From the NCBI GenBank assembly GCA_964242335.1, contig CAXTAY010000009.1, forward strand, positions 1-64,000: a stretch of 64,000 nt of DNA, given 5' to 3'. The position numbers and the translations under genes were made by a program. This DNA is from Lichenicoccus sp964242335 (GTDB lineage Bacteria > Pseudomonadota > Alphaproteobacteria > Acetobacterales > Acetobacteraceae). Below the pieces are notes generated by a model, which had not been told where the DNA came from, did no database searches, and saw only the letters and a list, made by a program, of their open reading frames with translations. Positions 35,204-44,319 of the stretch are shown here, piece by piece (position 1 is the stretch's first letter; each line of letters opens with the position of its first letter).

Positions 35204-35306
35204 CCAGGGCGCTGCCCTGGACCCGCTCAAGGCCGAGCCTTGAGAATCCATTTAATAAACCGGTTTCCAGAGGCGCATGCCTTTGGCGGGTCCGGGCAGA
35301 GCCCGG
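35204..35306. repeat. Four-hairpin intergenic element, copy 5
   Basis: Five bases after the serA stop. Hairpin A ccagggc/gccctgg loop gct (35204-35220), spacer acccgc, hairpin B tcaaggc/gccttga loop cga (35227-35243), an AT-rich 24-base linker with catttaataaacc, hairpin C cagaggc/gcctttg loop gcat (35268-35285), spacer gcgggt, hairpin D ccgggc/gcccgg loop aga (35292-35306). This is the only copy between genes reading the same way. The remaining 135 bases before comM contain no gene. Confidence 0.82.
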
Positions 35307-35441
35307 CCTTTCCTTGAACACTCCCCGGGGCATCAATGTCCAAGATTAAAGAACCGAAGCACCTCGGCGCGCCGTCAATCCTTCTTTAAGCAAACCCGGT
35401 CACCCTTCCGGATGGGCCATGACGGCTCCCGGAGCCTCCTC

Positions 35442-36935
35442 ATGTCGATCGCCCGCGTCCGCAGCTTCGCCTTTTCCGGGATCGACGCGGTACCGGTGGA
35501 GGTCCAGGTGCAGATCTCCAACGGGCTGCCGGCGTTCCTGATCGTGGGACTGGCGGACAAGGCGGTGGCGGAAGCGCGCGAGCGGGTGCGCGCGGCACTC
35601 ACCGCGATGAGCCTGGCGCTGCCGCCCAAGCGCATCCTGATCAACCTCGCACCGGCCGACCTGCAGAAGGAAGGCAGCCATTTCGATCTGGCGATCGCGC
35701 TGGGCGTGCTGTCGGCGATGGACGTGCTGCCCCGCGACGAGGTCGCCGGCTACGCCGCGATCGGCGAGCTCTCGCTCGACGGCCGGATCAACCCGGTCAC
35801 CGGCGTGCTGCCGGCGGCACTCGGCGCCAGCGCGCTGTCGCTGGGGCTGGTCTGTGCGGCGCAGCAGGGCGGCGAGGCGGCCTGGGGCGGGGAGATCGAG
35901 GTGCTCGCGGCGCCGGACCTGCTCTCGCTGGTCAACCATTTCCGCGGCACCCAGGTGCTGACCCCGCCGGAGCTGCCCGGTCTGGCGCAGCCCGGCCGCG
36001 CGCCGGACCTCGCCGACGTGAAGGGGATGGAGACCGCCAAGCGGGCGATCGAGATCAGTGCCGCCGGTGGCCACAGCCTGATGCTGATCGGGCCGCCGGG
36101 TGCCGGAAAATCCATGCTCGCCGCCCGTCTGCCCGGGCTGCTCCCGGACCTCTCGGCGGCGGAAGCCCTGGAAGTGAGTGCCATCCATAGCGTCGCGGGG
36201 CTGCTGCACGACGGCAAGCTGGTGATGCGGCCGCCGTTCCGCGAGCCGCATCATTCGGCGAGCCAGGCCGCGATCATCGGCGGCGGCCCGCGCGCGAAGC
36301 CGGGCGAAGTCAGCCTCGCGCACCGTGGCGTGCTGTTCCTGGACGAGATGCCCGAGCTGCCGCGGCAATCCTTGGAAGCGTTACGCGCGCCGATCGAGAC
36401 CGGTCGGACCACGGTGGCCCGCGCCGCCGCCCACGTGACCTACCCGGCCCGCTTCCAGCTGGTCGCGGCGATGAACCCGTGCCGCTGCGGCCATCTCGGC
36501 GACGCCAGCCGGGAATGCGGCCGGGCGCCGAAATGCGGCGAGGAATACATGAGCAAGATCAGCGGTCCGATGCTCGACCGGATCGACCTGTGCGTGCAGG
36601 TGCAGCCGGTGCCGGCGCGCGAGATCGCGCGCGCGCCGAGCGGCGAGTGCAGCAGCACCGTCTCCGCCCGGATCGCGTCCTGCCGCACGCGCCAGCACGC
36701 ACGCCAGGACGGACTGTGCAACGCCGAGGCCGGGATCGAGCAGCTCGAGCTCTCCGACGAGGCCCGCGACCTGGCGGAGAAGGCGTCGGAGCGGCTGCGC
36801 CTGTCGGCGCGCGGCTTCACCCGGATGCTGCGCGTGTCGCGCACGGTCGCCGACCTGGCGGATCGTGACCAGGTCGAGCGTGCGCACGTCGCCGAGGCGC
36901 TGAGCTACCGGCACCGGATTCCGGGCAGGGTGTGA
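35442..36935 (+). CDS. comM: YifB/ComM family AAA+ ATPase (Mg-chelatase-like)
   Basis: ComM is a hexameric helicase that helps integrate taken-up DNA by branch migration in transformable bacteria. The 497-residue protein has the N-terminal domain (MSIARVRSFAFSGIDAVPVE, VGLADKAVAEARERVRAA), Walker A IGPPGAGKSMLAARL, Walker B VLFLDEMPEL, an MNPCRCG zinc-like loop and the C-terminal LSARGFTRMLRVSRTVADLA. ATG 35442 is chosen as it yields the standard MSIARV start; the upstream open frame runs through the hairpin element. Confidence 0.92.
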   Translation: MSIARVRSFAFSGIDAVPVEVQVQISNGLPAFLIVGLADKAVAEARERVRAALTAMSLALPPKRILINLAPADLQKEGSHFDLAIALGVLSAMDVLPRDEVAGYAAIGELSLDGRINPVTGVLPAALGASALSLGLVCAAQQGGEAAWGGEIEVLAAPDLLSLVNHFRGTQVLTPPELPGLAQPGRAPDLADVKGMETAKRAIEISAAGGHSLMLIGPPGAGKSMLAARLPGLLPDLSAAEALEVSAIHSVAGLLHDGKLVMRPPFREPHHSASQAAIIGGGPRAKPGEVSLAHRGVLFLDEMPELPRQSLEALRAPIETGRTTVARAAAHVTYPARFQLVAAMNPCRCGHLGDASRECGRAPKCGEEYMSKISGPMLDRIDLCVQVQPVPAREIARAPSGECSSTVSARIASCRTRQHARQDGLCNAEAGIEQLELSDEARDLAEKASERLRLSARGFTRMLRVSRTVADLADRDQVERAHVAEALSYRHRIPGRV

Positions 36936-36971
36936 GCCCGGATCTGAAACCGCTTTCGCCACGGAAGTCAT

Positions 36972-36996
36972 GGAACTAAACGGGAACGCACGCGTT
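36972..36996 (+). promoter_or_regulatory. EcfG-type general stress promoter
   Basis: GGAAC at 36972-36976, a 16-base spacer and CGTT at 36993-36996 match the alphaproteobacterial EcfG sigma-factor consensus (GGAAC-N16/17-CGTT). The start of transcription would fall within a few bases of the ATG at 37005, so the mRNA is likely leaderless or nearly so. Confidence 0.75.
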
Positions 36997-37004
36997 CAGC
37001 CGAC

Positions 37005-37238
37005 ATGAGCACAAAAGACAAGGACCCGGTGCACGAGCAGGCTCTGCCGTCGAACACCGAGAAGAACCCGGATGATTGGGCGACCGGCGAGGAGAGCATG
37101 ACCGGCGCGCAGCAATCCTACCTCAAGACGCTGAGTGCGGAGGCCGGAGAGGAATTCGATCCCTCCCTGAACAAGGCGGAAGCGTCCAAGCGCATCGACG
37201 CGCTGCAGCAGGCGACCGGACGCGGCAAGTCGCACTGA
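37005..37238 (+). CDS. DUF3072 protein, probable general stress protein
   Basis: A 77-residue hydrophilic protein whose core (NPDDWATGEESMTGAQQSYL, then KTLSAEAGEEFDPSLNKAEA and ASKRIDALQ) matches the DUF3072 pattern. Function is unknown; the composition is highly charged and probably partly disordered before residue 20. The perfect EcfG-like promoter immediately upstream places it in the general stress regulon. It stands alone between comM and the FecR-domain gene. Confidence 0.9.
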   Translation: MSTKDKDPVHEQALPSNTEKNPDDWATGEESMTGAQQSYLKTLSAEAGEEFDPSLNKAEASKRIDALQQATGRGKSH

Positions 37239-37324
37239 CGGGTGCCGCCGGCCGTTCCGCCATCTTATCAACCTAATCCGCCCGGAGAGTGCCTCCAGGA
37301 ACGAGTGGACAGGCGGGGCGGCCG

Positions 37325-39277
37325 ATGGACAGGCGATCGAGAGGGTTCCGGCTGAGCTCGCTGGTGGCGGGCTCGGGCATGCTGATGTCGAGCTGCGTCA
37401 GCCTCACCCCGGCACGGGCGCAGGATGCATCGTCGGCATCGGGTGATCCGCCGGGCCGGGTCGGGCGCATCGCCCGCCTGGAAGGGACAGTCTCCAGCCA
37501 CGGTGCCGGTGCGACGCAGTGGACGCCGGCGGTGCTGAACTTCCCGGTCAGCTCGGGCGACGCGCTCTGGACCCAGCCGCAGGCGCAGGCCGACCTCCAG
37601 GTCGGTGACAGCCTGATCACGCTGGCCGACAGCACCGAACTCGATGTCGCGACCCTGGATGACCGCAATCTGCTCGCCACCGAACCGCAGGGCGCGCTGT
37701 TCCTCGATCTGCGCGACCTGCGGCCGGGTGAGACCTACACGATCAATACGCCGCGCGGGGCGGTGCAGATCGCGACCCCTGGCGAGTACGAGGTGCTCGC
37801 CGGCGACAGCGCCACGCCGACCCGCGTGGTCGTGGTGCGCGGCGCGGCGCAGCTGACCGCCGGGACGCTGGCGCTGCGCGCCGGTCAGGGGCAGATGGCC
37901 GTCGCGACCGGTGCGCAGGACGTGCAGGGTGACGTCGAACCACTGAGTGCCTACGACCCGTTCCTGACCGCGATGCTGGCGCACAACAGCGCACCGGCGA
38001 CGGCGCCGCCGGCGGTGCAGGGTATGACCGGGACGCAGGATCTGGCGCAGTACGGCAGCTGGCAGAACGACCCACAGTACGGCCAAGTCTGGGCTCCGCA
38101 GGTGGCACCGGATTGGGTGCCGTATCGTGACGGCAGCTGGTCGTATGTCGCACCCTGGGGCTGGACCTGGGTCGATAACGAGCCGTGGGGGTTCGCCCCT
38201 TTTCATTACGGCCGCTGGGCCCGGCTCGGCCAGCGCTGGTGCTGGGTGCCGAACCAGCCCGATGCGCCGGTGGACGAGCAGCCCGCCTACGCGCCGGCCT
38301 TGGTCGATTTCATCGCCGCCGGCGCCGTCGTCGGAGTCGGCGCCGGCCTGCTGGCCGCTTCGCTCTCCTCCGGGCGCGGCGACATCGGCTGGGTGCCGCT
38401 CGGGCCGCGCGAGGCCTATGCGCCCCCCTACGGCGCCAGCAGACGCTACCTGAGCCGCCTGAACCGCGGTGGCGGCTGGCATCGGCCGGCCTGGGGAGTG
38501 GGGGCGGGCGCACCCGGCGGCGATCGCCGCGGCGGAGGCGGCTTCATCAACCGCGCCGCGCTGACCGTCGCCCCAACGGCGGCGATGGCAGGATCCCGAC
38601 AGATCCACCCGGTCGCGCACGGCCTGGGTAGCCCGGCGGCGCGCGGCTTCGAGTCCGCATCGGCGCAGCCGGTGCACGGCGCCCTGCCGATCCGTCCGGT
38701 GGCGGAGACACGCGGCCTGACGCCGCAGGCCGCGCAGCGTCTCGGCGTCGGAGGCGCTGCTGCACACGCGCCCGCGCCCGGCCCGGCGATCAGGGCCGGC
38801 AGTGTCCACCCGCAGAGCGGACGCGTCGGGTTCCGCGACGCGGCAGCACCGACGGTGACGCGGGCGGCCGCGCGCGCGCCGGGTCCGGTCGCCCCGCGCC
38901 AGGTCGCACCGCATGCTCCGGTCGCGCCGCAGCCGCCCGTCCGCCCGGTGGCCCCGGCGCCGTCGCCGTCGCCGTCGATGCGGCCGCAGCAGCCCGGCAC
39001 GGCGCCCGGCCCGAGCCATCTGCGCGATGTGGAGCACAGGGCGCCGGCGCCGCACCCACCGGTGCAGGCGCCCGTGGCGCCTAGGTTCCAGCCGCAGCGG
39101 CAGCAGGGGTTCCAGCCGCCGGCTTTCCAGCAGCCAGCCTTCCGCCAGCCCGCCTTCCATCCGCCAATCGCCAACCAGCCGGCCTTCCGTCCCGCGGCAC
39201 CGCGGCCACAATTCCAGGCGCCGCGTCCGGCGGCGCGCCCGGCACCGCCGCCACCGGGACGTCCGGAACATCCCTGA
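37325..39277 (+). CDS. Exported FecR/DUF6600-domain protein with Pro-rich tail
   Basis: About 650 residues. An N-terminal export signal (LSSLVAGSGMLMSSCVSLTPARA; a lipobox-like SSC is possible) is followed by a FecR-like beta domain (GRVGRIARLEGTVSSHGA, LDLRDLRPGETYTINTPRGA), then the DUF6600 block of aromatic repeats (YGSWQNDPQYGQVWAP, WGWTWVDNEPWGFAPFHYGR) and a long disordered Pro/Ala/Gln tail with PAFQQPAFRQPAFHPP repeats. It is probably envelope-located; role unknown. ATG 37325 is preferred over GTG 37289 because gcggggcgg precedes it. Confidence 0.8.
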   Translation: MDRRSRGFRLSSLVAGSGMLMSSCVSLTPARAQDASSASGDPPGRVGRIARLEGTVSSHGAGATQWTPAVLNFPVSSGDALWTQPQAQADLQVGDSLITLADSTELDVATLDDRNLLATEPQGALFLDLRDLRPGETYTINTPRGAVQIATPGEYEVLAGDSATPTRVVVVRGAAQLTAGTLALRAGQGQMAVATGAQDVQGDVEPLSAYDPFLTAMLAHNSAPATAPPAVQGMTGTQDLAQYGSWQNDPQYGQVWAPQVAPDWVPYRDGSWSYVAPWGWTWVDNEPWGFAPFHYGRWARLGQRWCWVPNQPDAPVDEQPAYAPALVDFIAAGAVVGVGAGLLAASLSSGRGDIGWVPLGPREAYAPPYGASRRYLSRLNRGGGWHRPAWGVGAGAPGGDRRGGGGFINRAALTVAPTAAMAGSRQIHPVAHGLGSPAARGFESASAQPVHGALPIRPVAETRGLTPQAAQRLGVGGAAAHAPAPGPAIRAGSVHPQSGRVGFRDAAAPTVTRAAARAPGPVAPRQVAPHAPVAPQPPVRPVAPAPSPSPSMRPQQPGTAPGPSHLRDVEHRAPAPHPPVQAPVAPRFQPQRQQGFQPPAFQQPAFRQPAFHPPIANQPAFRPAAPRPQFQAPRPAARPAPPPPGRPEHP

Positions 39278-39295
39278 GGGGGCGCCGCGGGGGAG

Positions 39296-40537
39296 CTACT
39301 CCGATGCCGCCCGGAGCACCGCGAGGCCGCCTTCGAGGTCGGCGATCAGCTCGTCGGGGTCTTCCAGTCCGATATGGAAGCGGCAGGCCGGTCCCTCCAG
39401 ACGGCTGGATTCTAGGCTGCGGGTCACCGTCGTCGGCAGCGCCAGGCTCTCGTAGCCGCCCCAGGATTCGCCGATGCCGAATACACCCAGCGCATCGACC
39501 ATCGCGTCCACCGCCGCGGGATCGAACTCCGGACGGAACACAACGCCAAACAGGCTGCTGGCGCCGCTGAAATCGCGCAGCCAGATCTCATGACCGGGCG
39601 AGCCCGGCAGGGCGGGATGCAGCACCCGGGCGACCTCGTCGCGCGTGGCGAACCACTGCGCCACGGCCAGCGCCGAGCGCGATTGGCGCTCCAGCCGCAC
39701 CCCCAGCGTACGCAGGCCGCGCAGGGTGAGCCAGCAATCGTCCGGGCTGGCATATTGCCCGAGCTGGATCGCCGCATCGCGCAGCACACGCCAGTCCTGC
39801 TCGTCGGCCACGGTGACCGCGCCGACGATCACGTCGGCGTGGCCGCCGGCATACTTGGTCAGCGCCTGGATGGAGACATCGGCGCCGTGCTCGAACGGCT
39901 GGAACACGTGGATGCCCCAGGTGTTGTCGAGCAGCAGCTTGGCGCCGTGCTCGTGCGCCACACGCGCCAGCATCGGCACGTCCTGCACCTCGAAGCTGTG
40001 GCTTCCGGGACTTTCCGACAGCACGACCTGGGTGTTGGGGCGCATCAGCGTGCGCAGCTTCGCCTCGGGGATCATCGGCTCGTAATATTCGGTCTCGATG
40101 CCCATGCGGCGCAGCATGGTGTCGCAGAAGCGGCGGGTCGGACCATAGACGCAGTCCGGCATCAGGCAGTGGCCGCCGGCGCCGAGGAAGGCGAGCAGCG
40201 GCGTGGTCACCGCGGCCAGCCCCGAGGAGACGATCTGGCTGTGGGTGCCGCCCTCGATCTCGGCGATGACCGCCTCGAGGTGGAACTGGGTCGGCGTGCC
40301 GCAGGCGCCATAGGTGAGCTCGTGGCCGTAGCGCTTGCTCCCACGCTCGCGCAGGGCGTGCAGGCTCGGGAACAGCACGGTCGAGCCGCGCGCCACCGGC
40401 GGATTGACGAAGCCGTCCTCAGGCCCCTCCCCGCCGTCGCCGCCGACATGCCGGCCGGCACGCACCATCCGGGTCGAGAGCGTGCTCCAGCCGTCGGCGA
40501 CCCGCGCCTGATCCGGCGGCCGGCCGAGCGGGTTCAC
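39296..40537 (-). CDS. metC: PLP-dependent cystathionine beta-lyase family enzyme
   Basis: Cys/Met metabolism PLP enzyme, 413 residues, most like bacterial cystathionine beta-lyase. It has RYGHELTYGACGTPTQFHLEA, SQIVSSGLAAVTTPLLAF, YGPTRRF and the PLP-Lys in QALTKYAGGHADVIVG at about residue 228. It cleaves cystathionine, and often cysteine, to pyruvate, ammonia and a thiol. GTG 40537 is chosen: GGAGGT lies six bases before it, and it overlaps the sulfurtransferase stop (GTGA). Co-translation with SseA suggests linked sulfur-amino-acid turnover. Confidence 0.9.
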   Translation of the reverse strand: MNPLGRPPDQARVADGWSTLSTRMVRAGRHVGGDGGEGPEDGFVNPPVARGSTVLFPSLHALRERGSKRYGHELTYGACGTPTQFHLEAVIAEIEGGTHSQIVSSGLAAVTTPLLAFLGAGGHCLMPDCVYGPTRRFCDTMLRRMGIETEYYEPMIPEAKLRTLMRPNTQVVLSESPGSHSFEVQDVPMLARVAHEHGAKLLLDNTWGIHVFQPFEHGADVSIQALTKYAGGHADVIVGAVTVADEQDWRVLRDAAIQLGQYASPDDCWLTLRGLRTLGVRLERQSRSALAVAQWFATRDEVARVLHPALPGSPGHEIWLRDFSGASSLFGVVFRPEFDPAAVDAMVDALGVFGIGESWGGYESLALPTTVTRSLESSRLEGPACRFHIGLEDPDELIADLEGGLAVLRAASE

Positions 40538-41409
40538 GCAGCACCTCCGGCCGGCGAGTTCAGCCTCGAACCCTCGCCGCGCGGCAGCCCGGGGTGGCTC
40601 GCCCACTCGGTCCAGGAGCCGTCGAACAGCGCGTTCGCCGGGAAGCCCGCGGCCGCGAGGCCGAGCGAGAGCACCGAGGCGGTCAGGCCGGATCCGCAGC
40701 TGGTCACCACCGGCAGGCTGCCGTCGATCCCGGCGGCGGCGAAGCGGGCGCGCAGTGCCGCCACCGGCAGCAGCCGCCGGTCCGCATCGAGCAGCTCGGT
40801 GAAGGGCAGGCTGGCGCTGCCGGGGATGTGGCCGCCGGGCAGGCCGGGACGCGGCTCGGGCGCCCGCGCGTCGAATCGCGCCCGGCTGCGCGCATCGATC
40901 ACCACGGCCTGACGCTCACCGGCAGCGATCGCGATCATATCGCCCAGACCGACCAGGCGCTCGGCGCGCAGGCGCGGGACGAAGTGCGCCGCCGCGACCG
41001 GCGCCCCCTCGCCCGCCTCGACCGGCAGCGCCGCCTCGCGCCAGGCGGTCAGACCGCCATCCAGCACCTGCACCCGATCGTGCCCGAACAGGCCCAGCAG
41101 CCACCAGCCGCGCGCAGCACCCACCGGTCCAGACTGGTCGTAGAGCACGACGCGGCTCGCGTTGCCGACGCCGAGCGCCCCGACCAGCCGCGCGAACCTG
41201 CCCTGGCTCGGCACCATGTGCGGCAGCCCGCCCTCCGGATCGGAGAACGCCTCCGCGTCGAAGCGGCGCGCGCCGGGGATATGGGCGTCGAGGAAGCGCA
41301 GGCCGGGGTCGAACTCGTCGCCGGGCAGCAGCACGGTCGCGTCCAGCACCACCAGGTCGGGCTCGCCGAGATGCGGATGGAGCTCGCGGGCTGTCAGCAA
41401 CGGCATCAT
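40534..41409 (-). CDS. sseA: 3-mercaptopyruvate sulfurtransferase
   Basis: Two-rhodanese-domain enzyme of 291 residues that moves sulfur from 3-mercaptopyruvate to an acceptor. The first (inactive) domain has VVLDATVLLPG and LDAHIPGARRFD; the second has VIDARSRARFD and the active-site loop CGSGLTASV, the CG[S]G[VL]T form diagnostic of mercaptopyruvate rather than thiosulfate sulfurtransferases. It is followed by, and overlaps, the beta-lyase gene; an XRE regulator gene lies 56 bases upstream on the same strand. Confidence 0.93.
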   Translation of the reverse strand: MMPLLTARELHPHLGEPDLVVLDATVLLPGDEFDPGLRFLDAHIPGARRFDAEAFSDPEGGLPHMVPSQGRFARLVGALGVGNASRVVLYDQSGPVGAARGWWLLGLFGHDRVQVLDGGLTAWREAALPVEAGEGAPVAAAHFVPRLRAERLVGLGDMIAIAAGERQAVVIDARSRARFDARAPEPRPGLPGGHIPGSASLPFTELLDADRRLLPVAALRARFAAAGIDGSLPVVTSCGSGLTASVLSLGLAAAGFPANALFDGSWTEWASHPGLPRGEGSRLNSPAGGAA

Positions 41410-41465
41410 GTCGGGATCAGCTCATCCGGCGGCGCCCGCCATCCGGGTCGCTGTTCCTCAACAGA

Positions 41466-42347
41466 TCATTGCAGGGCGTGTGCCGCAAGCAGCTCGCGCA
41501 CCCGCCGTGCCGCGGCGGCGCCCTTCAGCGAGTCGCGCCACATCGTCTCGGCGACGCGCTGATGCGACGTCACCGCCTCGGGGGCGCCGGTGACCAGGGC
41601 GACGCCGCTCGCGTTGACGCAGCTGGCGTCGCTGCGGAACGGGTTGATCACCAGCGTGGCGCGGTCGCGCTGACGCATCAGGGTGCAGTTGGTGGTGAGC
41701 TCGCCGCCGGGGATCAGGCTGAACTGCAGGCCCATCGGCTCGGTCTCCAGCATGGCGGCGATGCTCTCCACCTCGGCCGCCGCGATCTTCCGGCAGTAGG
41801 CACGCAGGTTGGCGCTGAGCCGGACGTTCTCCGCCACGCCCTGTTCGAGGAAGCGCTGCAGCACCGGCTCGGAGATCATCGTGATCAGGTTGGGGCGGCG
41901 CATCTGGTAGGCGCGCTTGCGGGCGACCATGATGCCCAGCACCTGCTCGGACAGCGCCTTGACCGTCGGCGCCTCCGCACCGGCCTGCTCGGCGGTCTCG
42001 GCGAAGGTCTGCGCCAGCAGGCCGTCATAGCCTTCCGAGGTGACCAGGTAGCAGAGCGGCTCGCCGACCTGCAGCACCTGATCCGCGGTCTCCTCGAGCT
42101 GACGGACCCGCTCGAAGAAACCGATGGTGCGGCTGTAGTACTCGACGCCGATGCCGAGCAGCGAGAGCGGTGAGATCTTGAGCAGCTCGGCGAGGCGCTG
42201 GACCGTGTCCAGCTTGATCACCTCGCCCTTCTCGTAGCGGTAGAGGGCTGCACGGGACACGCCGAGCCGGGCCGCGATCTCCTCGGCACGCATGCCGGAC
42301 TCCAGCCGGTAGGCCCTCAATTGCTGACCGATCTCGTTCAGGCGCAT
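41466..42347 (-). CDS. XRE-family transcriptional regulator
   Basis: A 293-residue regulator: N-terminal helix-turn-helix (GQQLRAYRLESGMRAEEI, then ARLGVSRAALYRYEKGEV, residues about 8-45) and a large C-terminal domain of about 220 residues with no motif I can name. The long effector domain suggests it senses a metabolite. It is first of three genes reading leftward with sseA and the beta-lyase, and is likely their regulator. The short gap to sseA (56 bases) may still allow a separate promoter. Confidence 0.85.
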   Translation of the reverse strand: MRLNEIGQQLRAYRLESGMRAEEIAARLGVSRAALYRYEKGEVIKLDTVQRLAELLKISPLSLLGIGVEYYSRTIGFFERVRQLEETADQVLQVGEPLCYLVTSEGYDGLLAQTFAETAEQAGAEAPTVKALSEQVLGIMVARKRAYQMRRPNLITMISEPVLQRFLEQGVAENVRLSANLRAYCRKIAAAEVESIAAMLETEPMGLQFSLIPGGELTTNCTLMRQRDRATLVINPFRSDASCVNASGVALVTGAPEAVTSHQRVAETMWRDSLKGAAAARRVRELLAAHALQ

Positions 42348-42610
42348 CGTCTCTTCCTCTACTCGCCCGCGGGCGCGCTGAAGCGTCGTCGAAAAAGCTG
42401 GATCGGGAAGCCCACGGACAACGCTTACATCAATAAAACGTTAAACCAGCGGAATTGTCCATCGGCTTCACGGAATCGTTTTTATTCAAAACCCTCGCCG
42501 TGATGAAGAGGCTTGGCGAGGCGTCGGTGCCGCGGCGGTACGTGCCGCCGCGGCGGCATCTGCAGGAGCGAATGGTTGCCGGCATCCGCGATCGGCGCGA
42601 AAGGGAGCGT
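42348..42610. promoter_or_regulatory. Divergent intergenic region, AT-rich core
   Basis: The 263 bases between the XRE gene and the AI-2E family permease hold no convincing gene. Bases 42421-42490 are AT-rich (cttacatcaataaaacgtta, cgtttttattcaaaacc) and are the probable divergent promoter and operator zone. I found no clear inverted repeat that would mark the XRE binding site. Confidence 0.45.
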
Positions 42611-43699
42611 ATGCCCGAGCGAATCATGATGGGTCTGCTGCTCGGTGGCGTCGCCACCGGCTGCATCATCGTCCTGTATCCGTTCTTCTCCGCCCTGCTG
42701 TGGGCAGCGATCCTGACCTTCACCACCTGGCCAGTCTACCGGCATCTGCAGCAGCGCTCGGGCCGCTACACCGCGGCCGCGCTGATGATGATCCTGACCG
42801 CGCTGCTGGTGGTGCTGCCGCTGGCGCTGGTGGCCTCGGCGGGGATCGCCGACGCGCCGGGCATCGTGCGGGCGATCGAGAACGCGCTGGCGATGCATCT
42901 GCCGGAGCCGCCGCGCTGGGTGGCTGCCACGCCGCTGATCGGGCGGCAGGTGGCGCAGACCTGGACCAAGTGGTCGGCCGACCTCTCCGCCGCCGGCGCC
43001 TTCGTCCAGCCCTATCTCGGCAGCATCGCCGCGCGCGCCCTGAACCTGCTGGTGCAGATCGCCAGCGGCCTGCTGCAGCTGGTGCTGGCGCTGTTCATCG
43101 CGTTTTTCTTCTGGGTGAACGGCGAGTCGCTGGGTGCGCATGTCACCGCCATCATCCGGCGCATCGCCGGCTCCTATGCCGACCGCCTGCTGGGCGTGAC
43201 CGGAAGCACGGTGCGCGGCACCGTCTACGGCATCCTCGGCACCGCCATCGTGCAGGGCATCCTCACCGGGATCGGCTTTGCCATCGCCCACGTGCCGAGC
43301 CCGGTGCTGTTCGGCGGCATCGCCGCCTTCTTCGCGGTGCTGCCGATCGGCGCACCGCTGGTATGGGTGCCGGCTGCGATGTGGCTGGCGCTGACGCACC
43401 ACCTGGCCTGGGGCATCGTGCTCGGCGTCTACGGCGTCGTGGCGATCTCGGGCGCCGATCACGTCATCCGGCCGGTGTTCATCTCGCGCGGCGCCCAGCT
43501 GCCCTACCTGCTGACGGTGCTGGGCGTGCTCGGCGGCGTGCTGGCGTTCGGGGGCCTGGGGATCTTCCTCGGCCCGGTGCTGCTGGGCGTCGGCTACACG
43601 CTGGCGGTCGAGTTCGCGGCCACCGGGGCCGGCGCGCGGCGCGACGCGGCACAGCACCCCTTGGAGGCTCCGGTGCCGCTGCTGGAGGATGTGGCTTGA
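42611..43699 (+). CDS. AI-2E family transporter
   Basis: Multi-pass inner-membrane protein of 362 residues with about eight helices. The family features are an N-terminal helix pair (MMGLLLGGVATGCIIVLYPF, ALLWAAILTFTTWP), FIAFFFWVNGE in the middle and the ISGADHVIRPVFIS plus LGVLGGVLAFGGLGIFLGP block. Members export AI-2-like signals, sodium or other small molecules; substrate unknown here. ATG 42611 is preferred (AAGGGAG just upstream); ATG 42503 would add a basic, non-membrane extension. Confidence 0.88.
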   Translation: MPERIMMGLLLGGVATGCIIVLYPFFSALLWAAILTFTTWPVYRHLQQRSGRYTAAALMMILTALLVVLPLALVASAGIADAPGIVRAIENALAMHLPEPPRWVAATPLIGRQVAQTWTKWSADLSAAGAFVQPYLGSIAARALNLLVQIASGLLQLVLALFIAFFFWVNGESLGAHVTAIIRRIAGSYADRLLGVTGSTVRGTVYGILGTAIVQGILTGIGFAIAHVPSPVLFGGIAAFFAVLPIGAPLVWVPAAMWLALTHHLAWGIVLGVYGVVAISGADHVIRPVFISRGAQLPYLLTVLGVLGGVLAFGGLGIFLGPVLLGVGYTLAVEFAATGAGARRDAAQHPLEAPVPLLEDVA

Positions 43700-43709
43700 A
43701 GGATGCGGC

Positions 43710-44300
43710 GTGAAGATCGTCAGCTGGAACCTGCTGCGCCGCGTCGGCGCCTCGGTCGACGACGTGGGCCGGCTGATCGACAGCGAGCGGCCCGACCTGA
43801 TGCTGATGCAGGAGGCGACGCGCGAGATCGACCAGCTCGTGGAGAGGATCGGCGGCCACTACGCACGCTCGCCGCTGCCCGGTCGCATCCACGGCGTCGC
43901 CTGCTGGAGCCCCAGGCCATTCCGAAGCCCGCCTTCGGTCTGGCCGCTGCAGCCGGGCGCCCTGATCCGCCGGATCTGCCAGGTGATCGATTGCGGCGAG
44001 TTCTCGGTCGCCAACGTGCACCTCTCGCACGGCCAGGTGCTGAACCGCCGCCAGCTCCGCCTGATCGCCGAGCGGCTGCCGGCGCGCGGCGCGGTGCTCG
44101 GCGACTACAACCTGGTCGGGCCGGCGCTGCTGCCCGGCTTCCGCGACGTGGGGCCGCGCGAGCCTACCCACCGCATGGCCGACATGGTGGGCGTCAGGCT
44201 CGACCGTTGCCTGGTGCGCGGGCTCAGGTGCCGCCACGCCGAGATCCTGCCGCACCGGCTGTCGGACCATCACCCGATCAAGGTGGAGCTCGACCTCTGA
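43710..44300 (+). CDS. Endonuclease/exonuclease/phosphatase-fold protein
   Basis: A 196-residue EEP-superfamily protein, shorter than typical (about 230-280). It has the fold's metal and catalytic elements: VKIVSWNLL (Asn), LMLMQEATR (Glu), VANVHLSHGQ, GDYNLVGPALL (Asp, Asn) and LSDHHPIKVEL (Asp-His). It may act on DNA, RNA or phosphodiester lipids. The GTG at 43710 follows GAAGGA by six bases. It sits ten bases behind the AI-2E permease gene, so the two likely form an operon, and it converges on the PLD gene. Confidence 0.85.
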   Translation: MKIVSWNLLRRVGASVDDVGRLIDSERPDLMLMQEATREIDQLVERIGGHYARSPLPGRIHGVACWSPRPFRSPPSVWPLQPGALIRRICQVIDCGEFSVANVHLSHGQVLNRRQLRLIAERLPARGAVLGDYNLVGPALLPGFRDVGPREPTHRMADMVGVRLDRCLVRGLRCRHAEILPHRLSDHHPIKVELDL

Positions 44301-44319
44301 GCCGCCTGCCGGGGCGGCG

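Noticed and set aside
41410..41465. Riboswitch upstream of the sulfurtransferase and beta-lyase genes
   Set aside because: The 56-base gap is too short for a SAM-type riboswitch and has no recognisable core motif.
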